The notes: a model not told the origin generated them from the letters alone. 64,000 bases of DNA from Cohnella algarum (GCF_016937515.1 NZ_JAFHKM010000002.1:5637001-5701000), one strand, 5' to 3'. Positions 18,319 through 26,541 are shown, counted from the first letter of the stretch. Translations and numbers: made by a program.

Positions 18319-20042
18319 GCGATCTCCTCCTCCGAAAGCTGCGACGATACGATTTCCCGGTAAACGTCGCTGCTTGCCATCAGTTCGCCGTGCGTGCCGA
18401 TTCCGGCGATTTTCCCCTCATCCAGCACGATAATCCGGTCGGCGTCCATGACCGTGCTCACCCGCTGGGCGACGATGATGACCGTCGCGTCGGCCGTTTC
18501 GCCGCGCAGCGCCGCCCGCAGCTTGGCGTCCGTTTTGTAGTCGAGCGCCGAAAAGCTGTCGTCGAACAAGTAGACGTTCGGCTTGCGCACGAGCGCCCGG
18601 GCGATCGACAGCCGCTGCTTCTGCCCGCCGGACACGTTCGTGCCGCCCTGGGCGAGCGTCGAATCGAACCCTTCCGGCATCCCCGAGACGAAATCGAGCG
18701 CCTGCGCCACTTCGGCGGCCTTTCGAATTTCCTCGTCCGTCGCATCCTCTTTGCCGTAGCGAATATTGTCCGCGATCGTCCCGGTAAACAGAACCGCCTT
18801 CTGCGGAACGAGCGCGATCCGCTGCCGGAGCTGTTCCTGCGTCCAGTCGCGGACATCGATCCCGTCGACCCGGACGGAGCCGCTGTCGACGTCGTAGAAC
18901 CGGGGGATGAGATGAATGAGCGTCGATTTCCCGGAGCCGGTGCCGCCGATAATGGCCGTCACCTCGCCCCGCTTCGCCGTAAACGTAAGGCCCTCGACGG
19001 CCGGCTGCTCGGCTCCCGGGTAGCTGAACGCGACGTTGTCGAACTCCACCGTTCCCCGTTCCGTCGGCGCGTTGGCCTTCTCCGACCGATTCGTGACGGT
19101 CGGCTCCATGTTCAGCACCTCGTCGATGCGAACGGCCGATGCCGAAGCCCGCGGCACCATGACGAACATCATGGAGAACATGAGCAGCGAGAACATGATT
19201 TGCATCGCGTATTGGATAAAAGCCATCAAGTCGCCGACGCCCATATCCCCGCTGCCGACGCGCAGGCCCCCGAACCAGACGATCGAAATCGACGAAAAAT
19301 TCATGATCAGCATCATCAGCGGCATCATGACGGCCATGATCTGATTGACTTTGATCGCCGTATCCGTCAAGTCGCGATTCGCTTCCTTGAACCGTTCTTT
19401 CTCGTGTCCGGTCCGGTTGAAGGCGCGAATGACCCGGATGCCCGTCAACCCTTCGCGGAGCACGAGATTAAGCCGGTCGAGCTTCGTCTGAATCGCCTTG
19501 AAATAAGGCATGCCTTTGCGCGCGATCAGAAAAATCGCGAGCGCGAGCACCGGCAGCGCCACGAGCAGCACAAGCGTCAGCTTCGCGTCCTTCGACAGCG
19601 CCATGATGATTCCGCCGATGCACATCATCGGGGCCATCACCATCAGACGCAGCATCATCATCAGCACCTGCTGAACCTGGTTGATGTCGTTGGTCGTGCG
19701 GGTGATCAGCGAAGCCGTGCCGATTCTGTCGAACTCCTCCAGCGAGAAGTTTTCGACGTGCTTGAACACCTTGGCCCGGACGATCTTGCCGTAGCCCGAC
19801 GAAATTTTCGCCGAAAAATAGCTCGCCATGATCGAAACGAACGTTCCGACAATCGTTACGGCCAGCATGAAGCCGCCCATCCGCCAAATGTAAGGCGTAT
19901 TCTCCCCGACGACGCCGTTGTTGACGATGTCGGACATCAGGGTGGGCAAGTACAGCTCGCCCAACGACTGAAGCAATACGAGCGCCATGACGAGCGCGAC
20001 GCCCCAACGGTAGGGCTTTAAAAACCGGAAAAGCTTTACCAT
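18315..20042 (-). CDS. ABC multidrug exporter half-transporter (BmrC/LmrC-like)
   Basis: A 575-residue fusion of a six-helix membrane domain (about 1-310) and an ATPase domain (about 325-575). Walker A is GGTGSGKST, the signature VSGGQKQRLSIARAL and Walker B VYLFDDSFSALD; Asp replaces the usual catalytic Glu after Walker B, the mark of the degenerate site in heterodimeric exporters. The switch His is also replaced (IVAQRVST). The intact subunit therefore needs its partner, which is the one split by ISLre2. The start at 20042 is chosen for the GGAG upstream. Regulated by the adjacent TetR gene. Confidence 0.9.
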   Translation of the reverse strand: MVKLFRFLKPYRWGVALVMALVLLQSLGELYLPTLMSDIVNNGVVGENTPYIWRMGGFMLAVTIVGTFVSIMASYFSAKISSGYGKIVRAKVFKHVENFSLEEFDRIGTASLITRTTNDINQVQQVLMMMLRLMVMAPMMCIGGIIMALSKDAKLTLVLLVALPVLALAIFLIARKGMPYFKAIQTKLDRLNLVLREGLTGIRVIRAFNRTGHEKERFKEANRDLTDTAIKVNQIMAVMMPLMMLIMNFSSISIVWFGGLRVGSGDMGVGDLMAFIQYAMQIMFSLLMFSMMFVMVPRASASAVRIDEVLNMEPTVTNRSEKANAPTERGTVEFDNVAFSYPGAEQPAVEGLTFTAKRGEVTAIIGGTGSGKSTLIHLIPRFYDVDSGSVRVDGIDVRDWTQEQLRQRIALVPQKAVLFTGTIADNIRYGKEDATDEEIRKAAEVAQALDFVSGMPEGFDSTLAQGGTNVSGGQKQRLSIARALVRKPNVYLFDDSFSALDYKTDAKLRAALRGETADATVIIVAQRVSTVMDADRIIVLDEGKIAGIGTHGELMASSDVYREIVSSQLSEEEIA

Positions 20043-20147
20043 CGATCGACCATCTCCAATGTCTTTTCCTTTTGACCGTTCATAGCGCAAACTATAGAAC
20101 GCTATTGTGAACTGAATATGAACCGTGATTCGGGCGCGAGCGAAAGC

Positions 20148-20774
20148 TTACTTCAAAGCCCCGTGCAAAATAAGATCCGTCAACTGCTTCGACGTGACGA
20201 CCGGAAGTCCGCTGTTCGAGCCTCCGGTGCGGCCGATCGACAGCACGATGGCGAGCACCGCGCTTGCCATTTCGGCGACCGGAAGGCGCAAGCGCGGTTC
20301 GTCCGGCTCCAAAATTTTGCACACGGAGGCGTGAATGACTTTATACCGTTCAAACCATCTTCGCTGCAGTTCTTCGGCTCGCGGCCCGGGAACCTTCGGA
20401 CCGGACGGAGAAGCCAGACGGATCGCGTTCAGGATCGCCCCCGTTCTTTCCGAATGGTCCCGCATCGTTTCGATAAGCTTCGTCAAGCGCTCCTCCAAGC
20501 CGGCTTCCAGGTCGATTGCCTCCAATTCAATCGCGATATGCTCCGGTTTGGTCGCTTCTTCCAGGCTTGCCTCCAACACCTCTTGCTTGTCGGCGAAGGC
20601 CCGGAAGATAGTCGGCTCGCTGATCCCGGCGGCCCGGGCGATCTGCAGCGTCGTGACGCTCGGCCCTACCTCTTTCAGCAGCCGAAGCGTCGTTTGAACG
20701 ATCATCGCTCTCCGGTCCTGGAGATTCATGCCTTTGGCCCGTTTGCGCGACGGTGGAGTATTGTTCGTATCCAT
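20148..20774 (-). CDS. TetR family transcriptional repressor
   Basis: A 208-residue regulator with the N-terminal TetR helix-turn-helix (about residues 22-68: VTTLQIARAAGISEPTIFRAFADKQ) and an alpha-helical ligand domain. It lies directly upstream of the exporter operon in the same direction, and a palindrome sits inside its own promoter (20789-20804), which fits self-repression and drug-induced release. Confidence 0.88.
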   Translation of the reverse strand: MDTNNTPPSRKRAKGMNLQDRRAMIVQTTLRLLKEVGPSVTTLQIARAAGISEPTIFRAFADKQEVLEASLEEATKPEHIAIELEAIDLEAGLEERLTKLIETMRDHSERTGAILNAIRLASPSGPKVPGPRAEELQRRWFERYKVIHASVCKILEPDEPRLRLPVAEMASAVLAIVLSIGRTGGSNSGLPVVTSKQLTDLILHGALK

Positions 20775-20780
20775 GCGATC

Positions 20781-20810
20781 ATTATAAATAGTGAGGACTC
20801 ACTACGTCAA
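20781..20810 (-). promoter_or_regulatory. tetR promoter with operator palindrome in the spacer
   Basis: Read on the - strand, TTGACG (20805-20810) and TATAAT (20781-20786) are 18 bases apart. The spacer contains the perfect palindrome TAGTGAG-GA-CTCACTA (20789-20804, + strand). A TetR dimer bound there would cover both boxes. The start codon is only a few bases downstream of the -10 box, so the leader is very short. Confidence 0.7.
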
Positions 20811-20835
20811 TGGCATTTTTATATGGAAAAACAAA

Positions 20836-20875
20836 TAGACTGCCCGAACATCGCGCTCCGTTCGGACAGTCTTTG
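20836..20875 (-). terminator. Terminator of the clpP transcript
   Basis: AGACTGCCCGAAC and GTTCGGACAGTCT form a nearly perfect stem with a GC-rich loop. On the - strand the run ATTTGTTTTT follows, placing it downstream of clpP and upstream of the tetR promoter. It insulates the two transcripts. Confidence 0.65.
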
Positions 20876-20898
20876 ATTCGCTACGCCGGCGCCCGCCG

Positions 20899-21483
20899 TC
20901 AGTTCAATACGCGATCGATCAGCCCGTAGCCCATCGCTTCTTCGGCGGTCATGTAATAATCGCGGTCCGTATCCTTCTCGATTTTTTCGAGCGGTTGGCC
21001 CGTTCTCCCGGAAAGGATCCTGTTCAGGCGGTCGCGCGTTTTGAGAATGTTCTCCGCGTGAATGGCGATGTCGGACGCCTGGCCGCGCACGCCGCCGCCG
21101 CTCACCCACGGCTGGTGAATCATCACTTCGGCGTTCGGCAGCGCGATGCGCTTGCCGTCCGCGCCCGCCGCCAGCAGCACGGCGCCGAACGATGCCGCCA
21201 TCCCGACGCAGATCGTCGATACGGCCGGCTTGATATATTGCATCGTATCGTAGATGGCGAGGCCGGCCGTCGTGGATCCGCCGGGGCAATTGATGTACAT
21301 ATGGATGTCTTTGTCCGGATCCTCCGCCGCGAGAAACAGCAGTTGGGCGATGATCGCATTGGCCGTTTGGTCGTCGATCGCCGAGCCGAGAAACACAATG
21401 CGGTCCTTCAATAGCCGGGAGTAAATGTCATAGGACCGTTCTCCGCGGCTCGTTTGCTCGACGACGACTGGAATGTAACTCAT
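20899..21483 (-). CDS. clpP: ATP-dependent Clp protease proteolytic subunit (paralogue)
   Basis: A 194-residue serine protease subunit. The triad is S98 (GMAASFGA), H123 (MIHQP) and D171 (KDTDRDYYM). [18 protein letters not shown] is also conserved. Housekeeping ClpP normally has Met after the catalytic Ser; here it is Phe, and the region after the His ([17 protein letters not shown]) is Gly-rich, so this may be a second ClpP rather than the main one. A ribosome site AGGAGG is well placed. It stands alone with its own terminator. Confidence 0.9.
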   Translation of the reverse strand: MSYIPVVVEQTSRGERSYDIYSRLLKDRIVFLGSAIDDQTANAIIAQLLFLAAEDPDKDIHMYINCPGGSTTAGLAIYDTMQYIKPAVSTICVGMAASFGAVLLAAGADGKRIALPNAEVMIHQPWVSGGGVRGQASDIAIHAENILKTRDRLNRILSGRTGQPLEKIEKDTDRDYYMTAEEAMGYGLIDRVLN

Positions 21484-21560
21484 GATCGGGCACCTCCTGA
21501 AATGAATTGGTCATTTGGGAAAAACCTTGGAACGGAACGGTCGCCAAACGGGCGGCCGGC

Positions 21561-21860
21561 TTAAGCCGCGCAGCGCAGTTCCGCGTTCGGGTGCGCGGGA
21601 AGCGGCTGCGCCCCCCCAAAGCCCGACGAGGCGATACGGATGACGACCGCTCCCTCCGGCAGGCCGGCGGAATCGGTCAGCGGCACGAGGCGAACGGTCG
21701 CCTCCCCGCTTGCCGGCGGTTCGCGCAGCGGGAGCGGAGCGCCGGCGTTTCCTTCGCCCCGCTTGCCGCCGCGGCCGTCCCGGCGCGTCTCCCATACGAC
21801 GATCGGCCTTTCGCTTTTTTGTTTCGTTTCCTTTTCCTTGGCCGGACTGTTTTCACTCAT
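21561..21860 (-). CDS. Small hydrophilic protein coupled to an ArsR-type regulator
   Basis: A 99-residue protein I do not recognise. It starts MSENSPAKEKETKQKSERP (charged, probably disordered), passes a basic Gly/Arg stretch, and ends with a more ordered part (ATVRLVPLTDSAGLPEGAVVIRI). No membrane helix or Cys motif is seen. Its ATG overlaps the stop of the regulator gene by 8 bases and GGAGGAG precedes it, so translation is coupled. It might be a partner or substrate of the regulator; no function is claimed. Confidence 0.6.
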   Translation of the reverse strand: MSENSPAKEKETKQKSERPIVVWETRRDGRGGKRGEGNAGAPLPLREPPASGEATVRLVPLTDSAGLPEGAVVIRIASSGFGGAQPLPAHPNAELRCAA

Positions 21861-22464
21861 CGCGTTCTCCTCCTTGTTTGACTTCCGGATAAACGGCCAA
21901 TACGGCGCGAAAGGCTTCGCCCCCCGCATCCGGCGAAGCCGCCCGGTACCGCTCCGCCACTTCCCGCACCGCTTGCGCGTAATCGCGCAAAAACGCGGCC
22001 CTCGTCTTCTCGTCCGGAAGCGCCACTTCCGTCTCCAGCACCGCGCTCGGCACCTGCTCCCGCGAATCCGACGCCTCCATCAGCGCCATCGCGTCCCTGC
22101 GGATTCGCTCCGCCGCGTTGACGAGCTGCCTCAGCGCTCCCTGATCCTTCATCCGCCGCGTCAAATGCTCCGGCCAGCCGAACGTGTCGGGAATGACGTA
22201 CGTGCGCGCGACGGCTTGGTACATGACCTCGATCAAATTGCGCACCTGCCTCGATCCGCTTCGGCGCACGAGCCCGACCTTTTCCAGCCCTTTCAGATGG
22301 TAGTTTACCTTTTGCGCCGATTCGCCGAGCTTGCGGCCGATTTCCGAAGCGGAGCCCGGCTCCTCGAGCAACCGCAACATTTCGGCCCGCAGCGGGTTGA
22401 GCAGCGCCAGCGCCTGCTCGGGCGTCTCCAACCGGTACACGTCCATGATCTCCTGGCTCTTCAT
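21853..22464 (-). CDS. ArsR-type winged helix transcriptional regulator
   Basis: A 203-residue protein. Residues about 10-85 form a winged helix (NPLRAEMLRLLEEPGSASEIGRKLGESAQKVNYHLKGLEKVGLV) like ArsR/helix_turn_helix_5 proteins; the C-terminal half is helical and probably dimerises or binds a ligand. No metal-binding Cys pair is evident. ATG 22464 is preferred over GTG 22473 because AGGTGA precedes it. The small gene at 21561 is coupled to it. Confidence 0.82.
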   Translation of the reverse strand: MKSQEIMDVYRLETPEQALALLNPLRAEMLRLLEEPGSASEIGRKLGESAQKVNYHLKGLEKVGLVRRSGSRQVRNLIEVMYQAVARTYVIPDTFGWPEHLTRRMKDQGALRQLVNAAERIRRDAMALMEASDSREQVPSAVLETEVALPDEKTRAAFLRDYAQAVREVAERYRAASPDAGGEAFRAVLAVYPEVKQGGERDE

Positions 22465-22623
22465 TCGATTCACCTAAAAATTTATTTTTACGTAAACCAA
22501 TTTTATTACGTGAAACTCTTCATGTCAAGCAATCCGGATGCCGAAAACGGCCCGATTTGTTCTCCGCCTCCCGCTGGCGTAAAATAGAAGTCGTGATCAT
22601 CTTCGCGTAAGGAGGATACCGTC

Positions 22624-23610
22624 TTGCTGTTCATCGACAACGGCAACAGCCATGACCCCGCGTTTAACCTCGCTCTTGAGGAATATACGCTGCGGAAGCT
22701 GCCGGCCGAGCATGATTATTTGCTTTTCTATATTAACGAGCCGTCCATCATTATCGGCAAAAACCAGAACACGGCCGAAGAAGTGAACGCGGAATACGTC
22801 GAAAAGAACGGCATCCATGTCGTCCGCCGGCTCTCCGGAGGAGGGGCGGTCTACCACGATCTCGGCAATTTGAACTTCAGCTTCATCACCCGGGACGACG
22901 GGGATTCGTTCCACAACTTCCGCAAGTTCACCGCCCCGGTCGTCGCCGCCCTTCAGAAGCTCGGCGTCGAAGCCGAATTGTCCGGCCGCAACGACCTGCA
23001 GGTCGGCGAACGCAAAATTTCCGGAAACGCCCAGTTTTCCACCCGCGGCCGCATGTTCAGCCACGGCACGCTTTTGTTCGATTCCCGCATGGAAAACGTG
23101 GCCTCGGCCTTGAAGCCGAATCCGCTCAAATTCGAATCGAAAGCGACCAAGTCGGTGCGCAGCCGGGTCGCCAACATCGCCGAATTTTTGCCGGAGCCGA
23201 TGACGATCGACCGGTTTAAGGAATTCCTGTTGACGTCCATTTTCGAAGGCCGGGAAGTTCGGCGCTACATATTGACCGAGGAAGACTGGGCCGGCGTCAA
23301 GGCGCTGGCCGACGAGCGTTACCGCAACTGGGATTGGAATTACGGCCTGTCCCCGGCATCCAACGTCCGCCAAATGAAACGGCTGGCCGCCGGCACGTTC
23401 GACGTCAGGTTGAACGTCGAGAAAGGCCTTATCGCCGAAGCATCCATCTACGGCGACTTTTTCGGGCGGGGAGAAGTGTCCGACGTGACGAGCAAGCTGA
23501 TCGGCGTTCGCTACGAACGAGAGGCGATCGAAAAGGCGCTTGAAGGCGTGGACCTTGCCTTCTATTTCGGTCCTGTCGACCGGGAAGAATGGCTGGGCCT
23601 GCTTATATAA
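22624..23610 (+). CDS. lplA: Lipoate-protein ligase A
   Basis: A 328-residue enzyme that activates free lipoate with ATP and attaches it to E2 and GcvH proteins. Landmarks are RRLSGGGAVYHDLGNLNFSF (lipoyl-AMP binding), GRNDLQVGERKISGNAQ with the catalytic Lys, and HGTLLFDSRM; a C-terminal accessory domain starts near residue 250. Start codon is TTG at 22624, supported by AAGGAGG about 7 bases upstream. Length and domain order match LplA/LplJ. Confidence 0.92.
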   Translation: MLFIDNGNSHDPAFNLALEEYTLRKLPAEHDYLLFYINEPSIIIGKNQNTAEEVNAEYVEKNGIHVVRRLSGGGAVYHDLGNLNFSFITRDDGDSFHNFRKFTAPVVAALQKLGVEAELSGRNDLQVGERKISGNAQFSTRGRMFSHGTLLFDSRMENVASALKPNPLKFESKATKSVRSRVANIAEFLPEPMTIDRFKEFLLTSIFEGREVRRYILTEEDWAGVKALADERYRNWDWNYGLSPASNVRQMKRLAAGTFDVRLNVEKGLIAEASIYGDFFGRGEVSDVTSKLIGVRYEREAIEKALEGVDLAFYFGPVDREEWLGLLI

Positions 23611-23642
23611 ATAAGGCAAACCCCGATTGGAGGAACGAACAA

Positions 23643-24470
23643 ATGAGTGGAAGCATTCAAGACACGATCGTACTGAACAATGGCGTGCGCATGCCCCGCC
23701 TGGGGCTCGGCGTATGGAAAGTAACCGAGCCGGGGGACGCGCGGCGCGCGATTCATGCCGCCGTGGAAACCGGCTACCGCAGCATCGACACGGCCCGCAT
23801 TTACAATAACGAAAGCGACGTCGGCGAGGCGATCCGCACCTGCGGCATCTCCCGGGACGAGCTGTTTATTACCACCAAAATATGGAACGAGGATCAAGGC
23901 TACGACACGACGCTGGCCGCGTTCGAGCAAAGCCGCAAACGCCTCGGCATCGACACGGTCGATCTGCTGCTGATCCACTGGCCGGGCAAAGACAAATTCG
24001 TCGACACGTGGCGCGCGTTCGAGAAGCTGTACCGCGACGGCTATGTCCGCGCGATCGGCGTCAGCAATTTCCACGTTCATCACCTGGAGACGCTGCGCCA
24101 AGCGAGCGAGACGGTGCCCGCCGTCAACCAGGTGGAGTTCCATCCCCTTCTGACGCAAAAGGAATTGCTCGCCTACGCGAAGCAGAACGGCATCCAGCTC
24201 GAAGCCTGGAGTCCGCTCATGCAGGGCAATCTGGACCAGCCCGTCCTCGCGGAAATCGCGGCCAAATATGGCAAGACGCCGGCGCAAGTCGTGCTTCGCT
24301 GGGACTTGCAGCACGACGTCGTCACGATCCCGAAATCGATCACCCCGTCGAGGATCGCCGAGAACGCCGACATTTTCGATTTCGAGCTGAGCGCGGAGGA
24401 CATGGAACGGATCGACGGCTTGAACCGGAACCGCCGCTTCGGCTCGAATCCGGACGAGTTTTTGTTCTAA
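23643..24470 (+). CDS. Aldo/keto reductase (2,5-diketogluconate reductase-like)
   Basis: A 275-residue barrel enzyme using NADPH. SIDTARIYNNE gives the active-site Asp and Tyr, FITTKIW the Lys, and LLIHWPG the His. The C-terminal IPKSITPSRIAENADIFDFELS binds the cofactor. It belongs to the AKR5-type group acting on glyoxals and small keto sugars. GGAGG precedes the ATG. Downstream is a long repeat-rich gap. Confidence 0.9.
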   Translation: MSGSIQDTIVLNNGVRMPRLGLGVWKVTEPGDARRAIHAAVETGYRSIDTARIYNNESDVGEAIRTCGISRDELFITTKIWNEDQGYDTTLAAFEQSRKRLGIDTVDLLLIHWPGKDKFVDTWRAFEKLYRDGYVRAIGVSNFHVHHLETLRQASETVPAVNQVEFHPLLTQKELLAYAKQNGIQLEAWSPLMQGNLDQPVLAEIAAKYGKTPAQVVLRWDLQHDVVTIPKSITPSRIAENADIFDFELSAEDMERIDGLNRNRRFGSNPDEFLF

Positions 24471-24479
24471 AGCGAGTCA

Positions 24480-24542
24480 GGCGGTTTCTTGGCGGGGACC
24501 GGCGGTTTCTTGGCGGGGACCGGCGGTTTCTTGGCCGGGATC
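24480..24542. repeat. 21-bp tandem repeat, three copies
   Basis: Three head-to-tail units beginning GGCGGTTTCTTGG lie just after the aldo/keto reductase stop codon; the third has two changes. No hairpin or ORF of note. Confidence 0.75.
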
Positions 24543-24606
24543 GGCGGATTGCCTGACGATATCAACCTTTAAAGTTTGGGTCTGTATAGGTAGGCGCGAT
24601 AGCGAA

Positions 24607-24748
24607 GCTACAGTGGATTTTGTCCAATCTACACCGGCTTTTGCGCGAAAAGGGTCTGGCCTCGCTGGATTTTATCCAATCTGGCGAGGCCATTTCGTTC
24701 TTTTCGCCCGAAATGGCTGTTTTTCGTTGGATAAAATCCACTCTAGAC
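24607..24748. repeat. MITE-like intergenic repeat, copy B (inverted TGGATTTTATCCA ends)
   Basis: It starts TACAGTGGATTTTGTCCAA and ends TTGGATAAAATCCACTCTA, the same inverted ends as the copy at 13591, about 140 bases apart. Inside are a second TGGATTTTATCCAA, whose flanks GCCTCGC and GCGAGGC pair, and an inverted TTTCG/CGAAA segment. GGATGAAATCCAA follows at the right, as in copy A. Interior sequence differs from copy A, so the ends and the internal TGGATT motifs are what is conserved. Confidence 0.65.
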
Positions 24749-24823
24749 CAAATAAGCATCGATTCTCGTTTCGTTGATGGGATGAAATCCAATATAAGCA
24801 GCCCATGCTGCCCAACGTTTACC

Positions 24824-25140
24824 CAACTGCGTGCGGCTGTGCGAGCATCACGGGTCAAAATGAGTAGTCACGACTCATCTGAACCGCTGCCAGTCGTGCG
24901 GAGGAGCTGAGATGGGTCATTTTTACTCAACTGCGCGCGGCTGTGCGAGCATCACGGGTCTAAATGAGTAGTCACGACTCATCTGAACCGCTGCCAGTCG
25001 TGCGGAGGAGCTGAGATGGGTCATTTTTACTCAACTGCGCGCGGCTGTGCGAGCATCACGGGTCTAAATGAGTAGTCACGACTCATCTGAACCGCTGCCA
25101 GTCGTGCGGAGGAGCTGAGATAAGTCATTTTTACTCAACT
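24824..25140. repeat. 104-bp tandem repeat, three copies plus a partial one
   Basis: The word CAACTGCG recurs at 24824, 24928, 25032 and 25136, an exact 104-base period. Units are nearly identical and include ATGAGTAGTCACGACTCAT, an inverted repeat that could bind a dimeric protein. There is no ORF. Together with copy B of the TGGATT repeat and the 21-bp repeat, this accounts for the gene-free stretch 24471-25208. Confidence 0.85.
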
Positions 25141-25208
25141 GCGTGCGGCTGGATACGGTTGGCGGGCCGAGATGAGCCGCCGCGACTCAACCGGGCGAGA
25201 GTATAGTA

Positions 25209-25233
25209 GAAAAAAGGCCCTTTTGCGGGGCCG
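25209..25233 (-). terminator. Terminator of the pseudouridine synthase gene
   Basis: On the - strand GGCCCC and GGGCC pair around CGCAAAA, followed by TTTTTTCT. It sits 6 bases past the stop codon at 25239. Confidence 0.75.
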
Positions 25234-25238
25234 TTAAT

Positions 25239-26342
25239 TTAGTTCTCCTCCGACAACGGAAGCGAAAGCCCCGCCTTGACCATTGTGCTTCGCATCCGCT
25301 CGGGAAGCGGGGCGCGAAATTCCCTGCCGTCCGGCAGAACGATCCGCCAGGCGTGCAGAAGCTGGTGGTTCACCCCCGCAAACGGCCGCCCCCCGTATTT
25401 GACGTCGCCCAGCAGCGAGTGCCCGATGCTTTGCAGGTGGGCCCGAATCTGATGGGTGCGTCCGCTCACCAGCTCGATTTCCAGCAGCGTGCAGCCTTTG
25501 CCGTGCTGCAGCGCGCGATAATGCGTCGTGGCGCTCTTTTCCTGGGGGCCTTGCCGCGGTCCTTGCTGCGGGCCTTGCCTCGATCCTTGCTGCGGGCGTT
25601 GCTCCGCGCTTCCGCCCCCTGCCGCGCTTCCGATCGCGCCGTTGCCGCCGCCGTCCCCTTCCGGGCTTCCGCCGGCATCTCCGACGACGCGCGTCCGATT
25701 GCCCTTCTCGTCGCGGACGAGACTGCCGGTTAACGTTCCTTCGCCTTGCAGCCGGCCTTCGGCGATCGTCAAATAATATTTTTGCAGCTCGTGCTTCTGA
25801 ATCCATTGGTTCAGCCGGTGCAGCATGCCCGCCGTTTTGCCGACGAGGACGAGACCGCTCGTGTTCCGGTCCAGACGGTTGGCCGTCGCCGGCATGAACA
25901 GCGCGCTGTCCAGCCCTCCCTTCCGGTACAAATACGCGTGCACGCGGTTGATGAGCGAATCCTTCTGGTCCGGACGGTCCGGGTGCGTAAGCACGCCCGC
26001 AGGCTTCGCAACGACCAGCAGCTCGTCGTCCTCGAAGACGACGTCGATGTTGGCGTTGACGCCGACGTATTTCGGCTTCGGCTGCCCGACGGAAGCTTCC
26101 TTGAATGACGCGTCTTCCATATAAAGCGTCAATTCGTCTCCAGCCGCGAGCTCGTAGTTTTGTTTTTTGCGTTTTCCGTTGATTTTGACCTTGCCCTGGT
26201 CGATCATTTTATAAATTTGACCCAACGGAATATTCGGCATGAGCTGCCGCAAGTAGCGGTGCAGCCGCTTGCCGCTTTCCGACGGGGATACCGTGCGCGT
26301 AATCATCGCCTCGTCAACACTCCCTGAACGTTGTCCCGCCAT
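25239..26342 (-). CDS. RluA family RNA pseudouridine synthase
   Basis: A 367-residue protein with an N-terminal S4 RNA-binding domain (about 20-75: RLHRYLRQLMPNIPLGQIYKMIDQG) and the RluA catalytic domain. The catalytic Asp is in ATANRLDRNTSGLVLVGKT. RTHQIRAHLQSIGHSLLGDVKYGG completes the family signature. Between about 215 and 265 a Gly/Gln/Pro-rich insertion with QQGP/RQGP repeats interrupts the domain, which is unusual. It is of the RluC/YlyB type that modifies ribosomal RNA. ATG 26342 is favoured by AAAGGA upstream. Confidence 0.9.
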   Translation of the reverse strand: MAGQRSGSVDEAMITRTVSPSESGKRLHRYLRQLMPNIPLGQIYKMIDQGKVKINGKRKKQNYELAAGDELTLYMEDASFKEASVGQPKPKYVGVNANIDVVFEDDELLVVAKPAGVLTHPDRPDQKDSLINRVHAYLYRKGGLDSALFMPATANRLDRNTSGLVLVGKTAGMLHRLNQWIQKHELQKYYLTIAEGRLQGEGTLTGSLVRDEKGNRTRVVGDAGGSPEGDGGGNGAIGSAAGGGSAEQRPQQGSRQGPQQGPRQGPQEKSATTHYRALQHGKGCTLLEIELVSGRTHQIRAHLQSIGHSLLGDVKYGGRPFAGVNHQLLHAWRIVLPDGREFRAPLPERMRSTMVKAGLSLPLSEEN

Positions 26343-26472
26343 CGCGGCGGATCCTTTCAAGCGTAACAATCGGCGGCCGCAAGTTCAACCCCCTCGTCCA
26401 GACAACCGCAACAATTCATAGCGGCCGGCCCGGAAGCTCATCCTAACCGGGCAAAAAATCGCAATCCGTTCA

Positions 26473-26513
26473 TTGACACCATATAATTGCACCATATATA
26501 ATTGCTATAGCAA
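26473..26513 (+). promoter_or_regulatory. MarR-MFS promoter with an operator palindrome
   Basis: TTGACA (26473-26478) and TATAAT (26497-26502) are 18 bases apart, an excellent sigma-A promoter. The perfect palindrome TTGCTA-TAGCAA (26502-26513) directly follows the -10 box and covers the likely transcription start. It is the best candidate operator for self-repression by the MarR protein encoded next. Confidence 0.7.
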
Positions 26514-26541
26514 CTAAATGACTGGGCAGGTGAAATCACGC

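Noticed and set aside
18390..20021. 543-codon open frame on the + strand
   Set aside because: Antisense shadow of the ABC exporter half at 18315-20042; His/Arg-rich with no domain.
24824..25140. CRISPR-like or riboswitch-like tandem units
   Set aside because: Units of 104 bases are identical along their length and lack aptamer motifs; a plain tandem repeat explains them.
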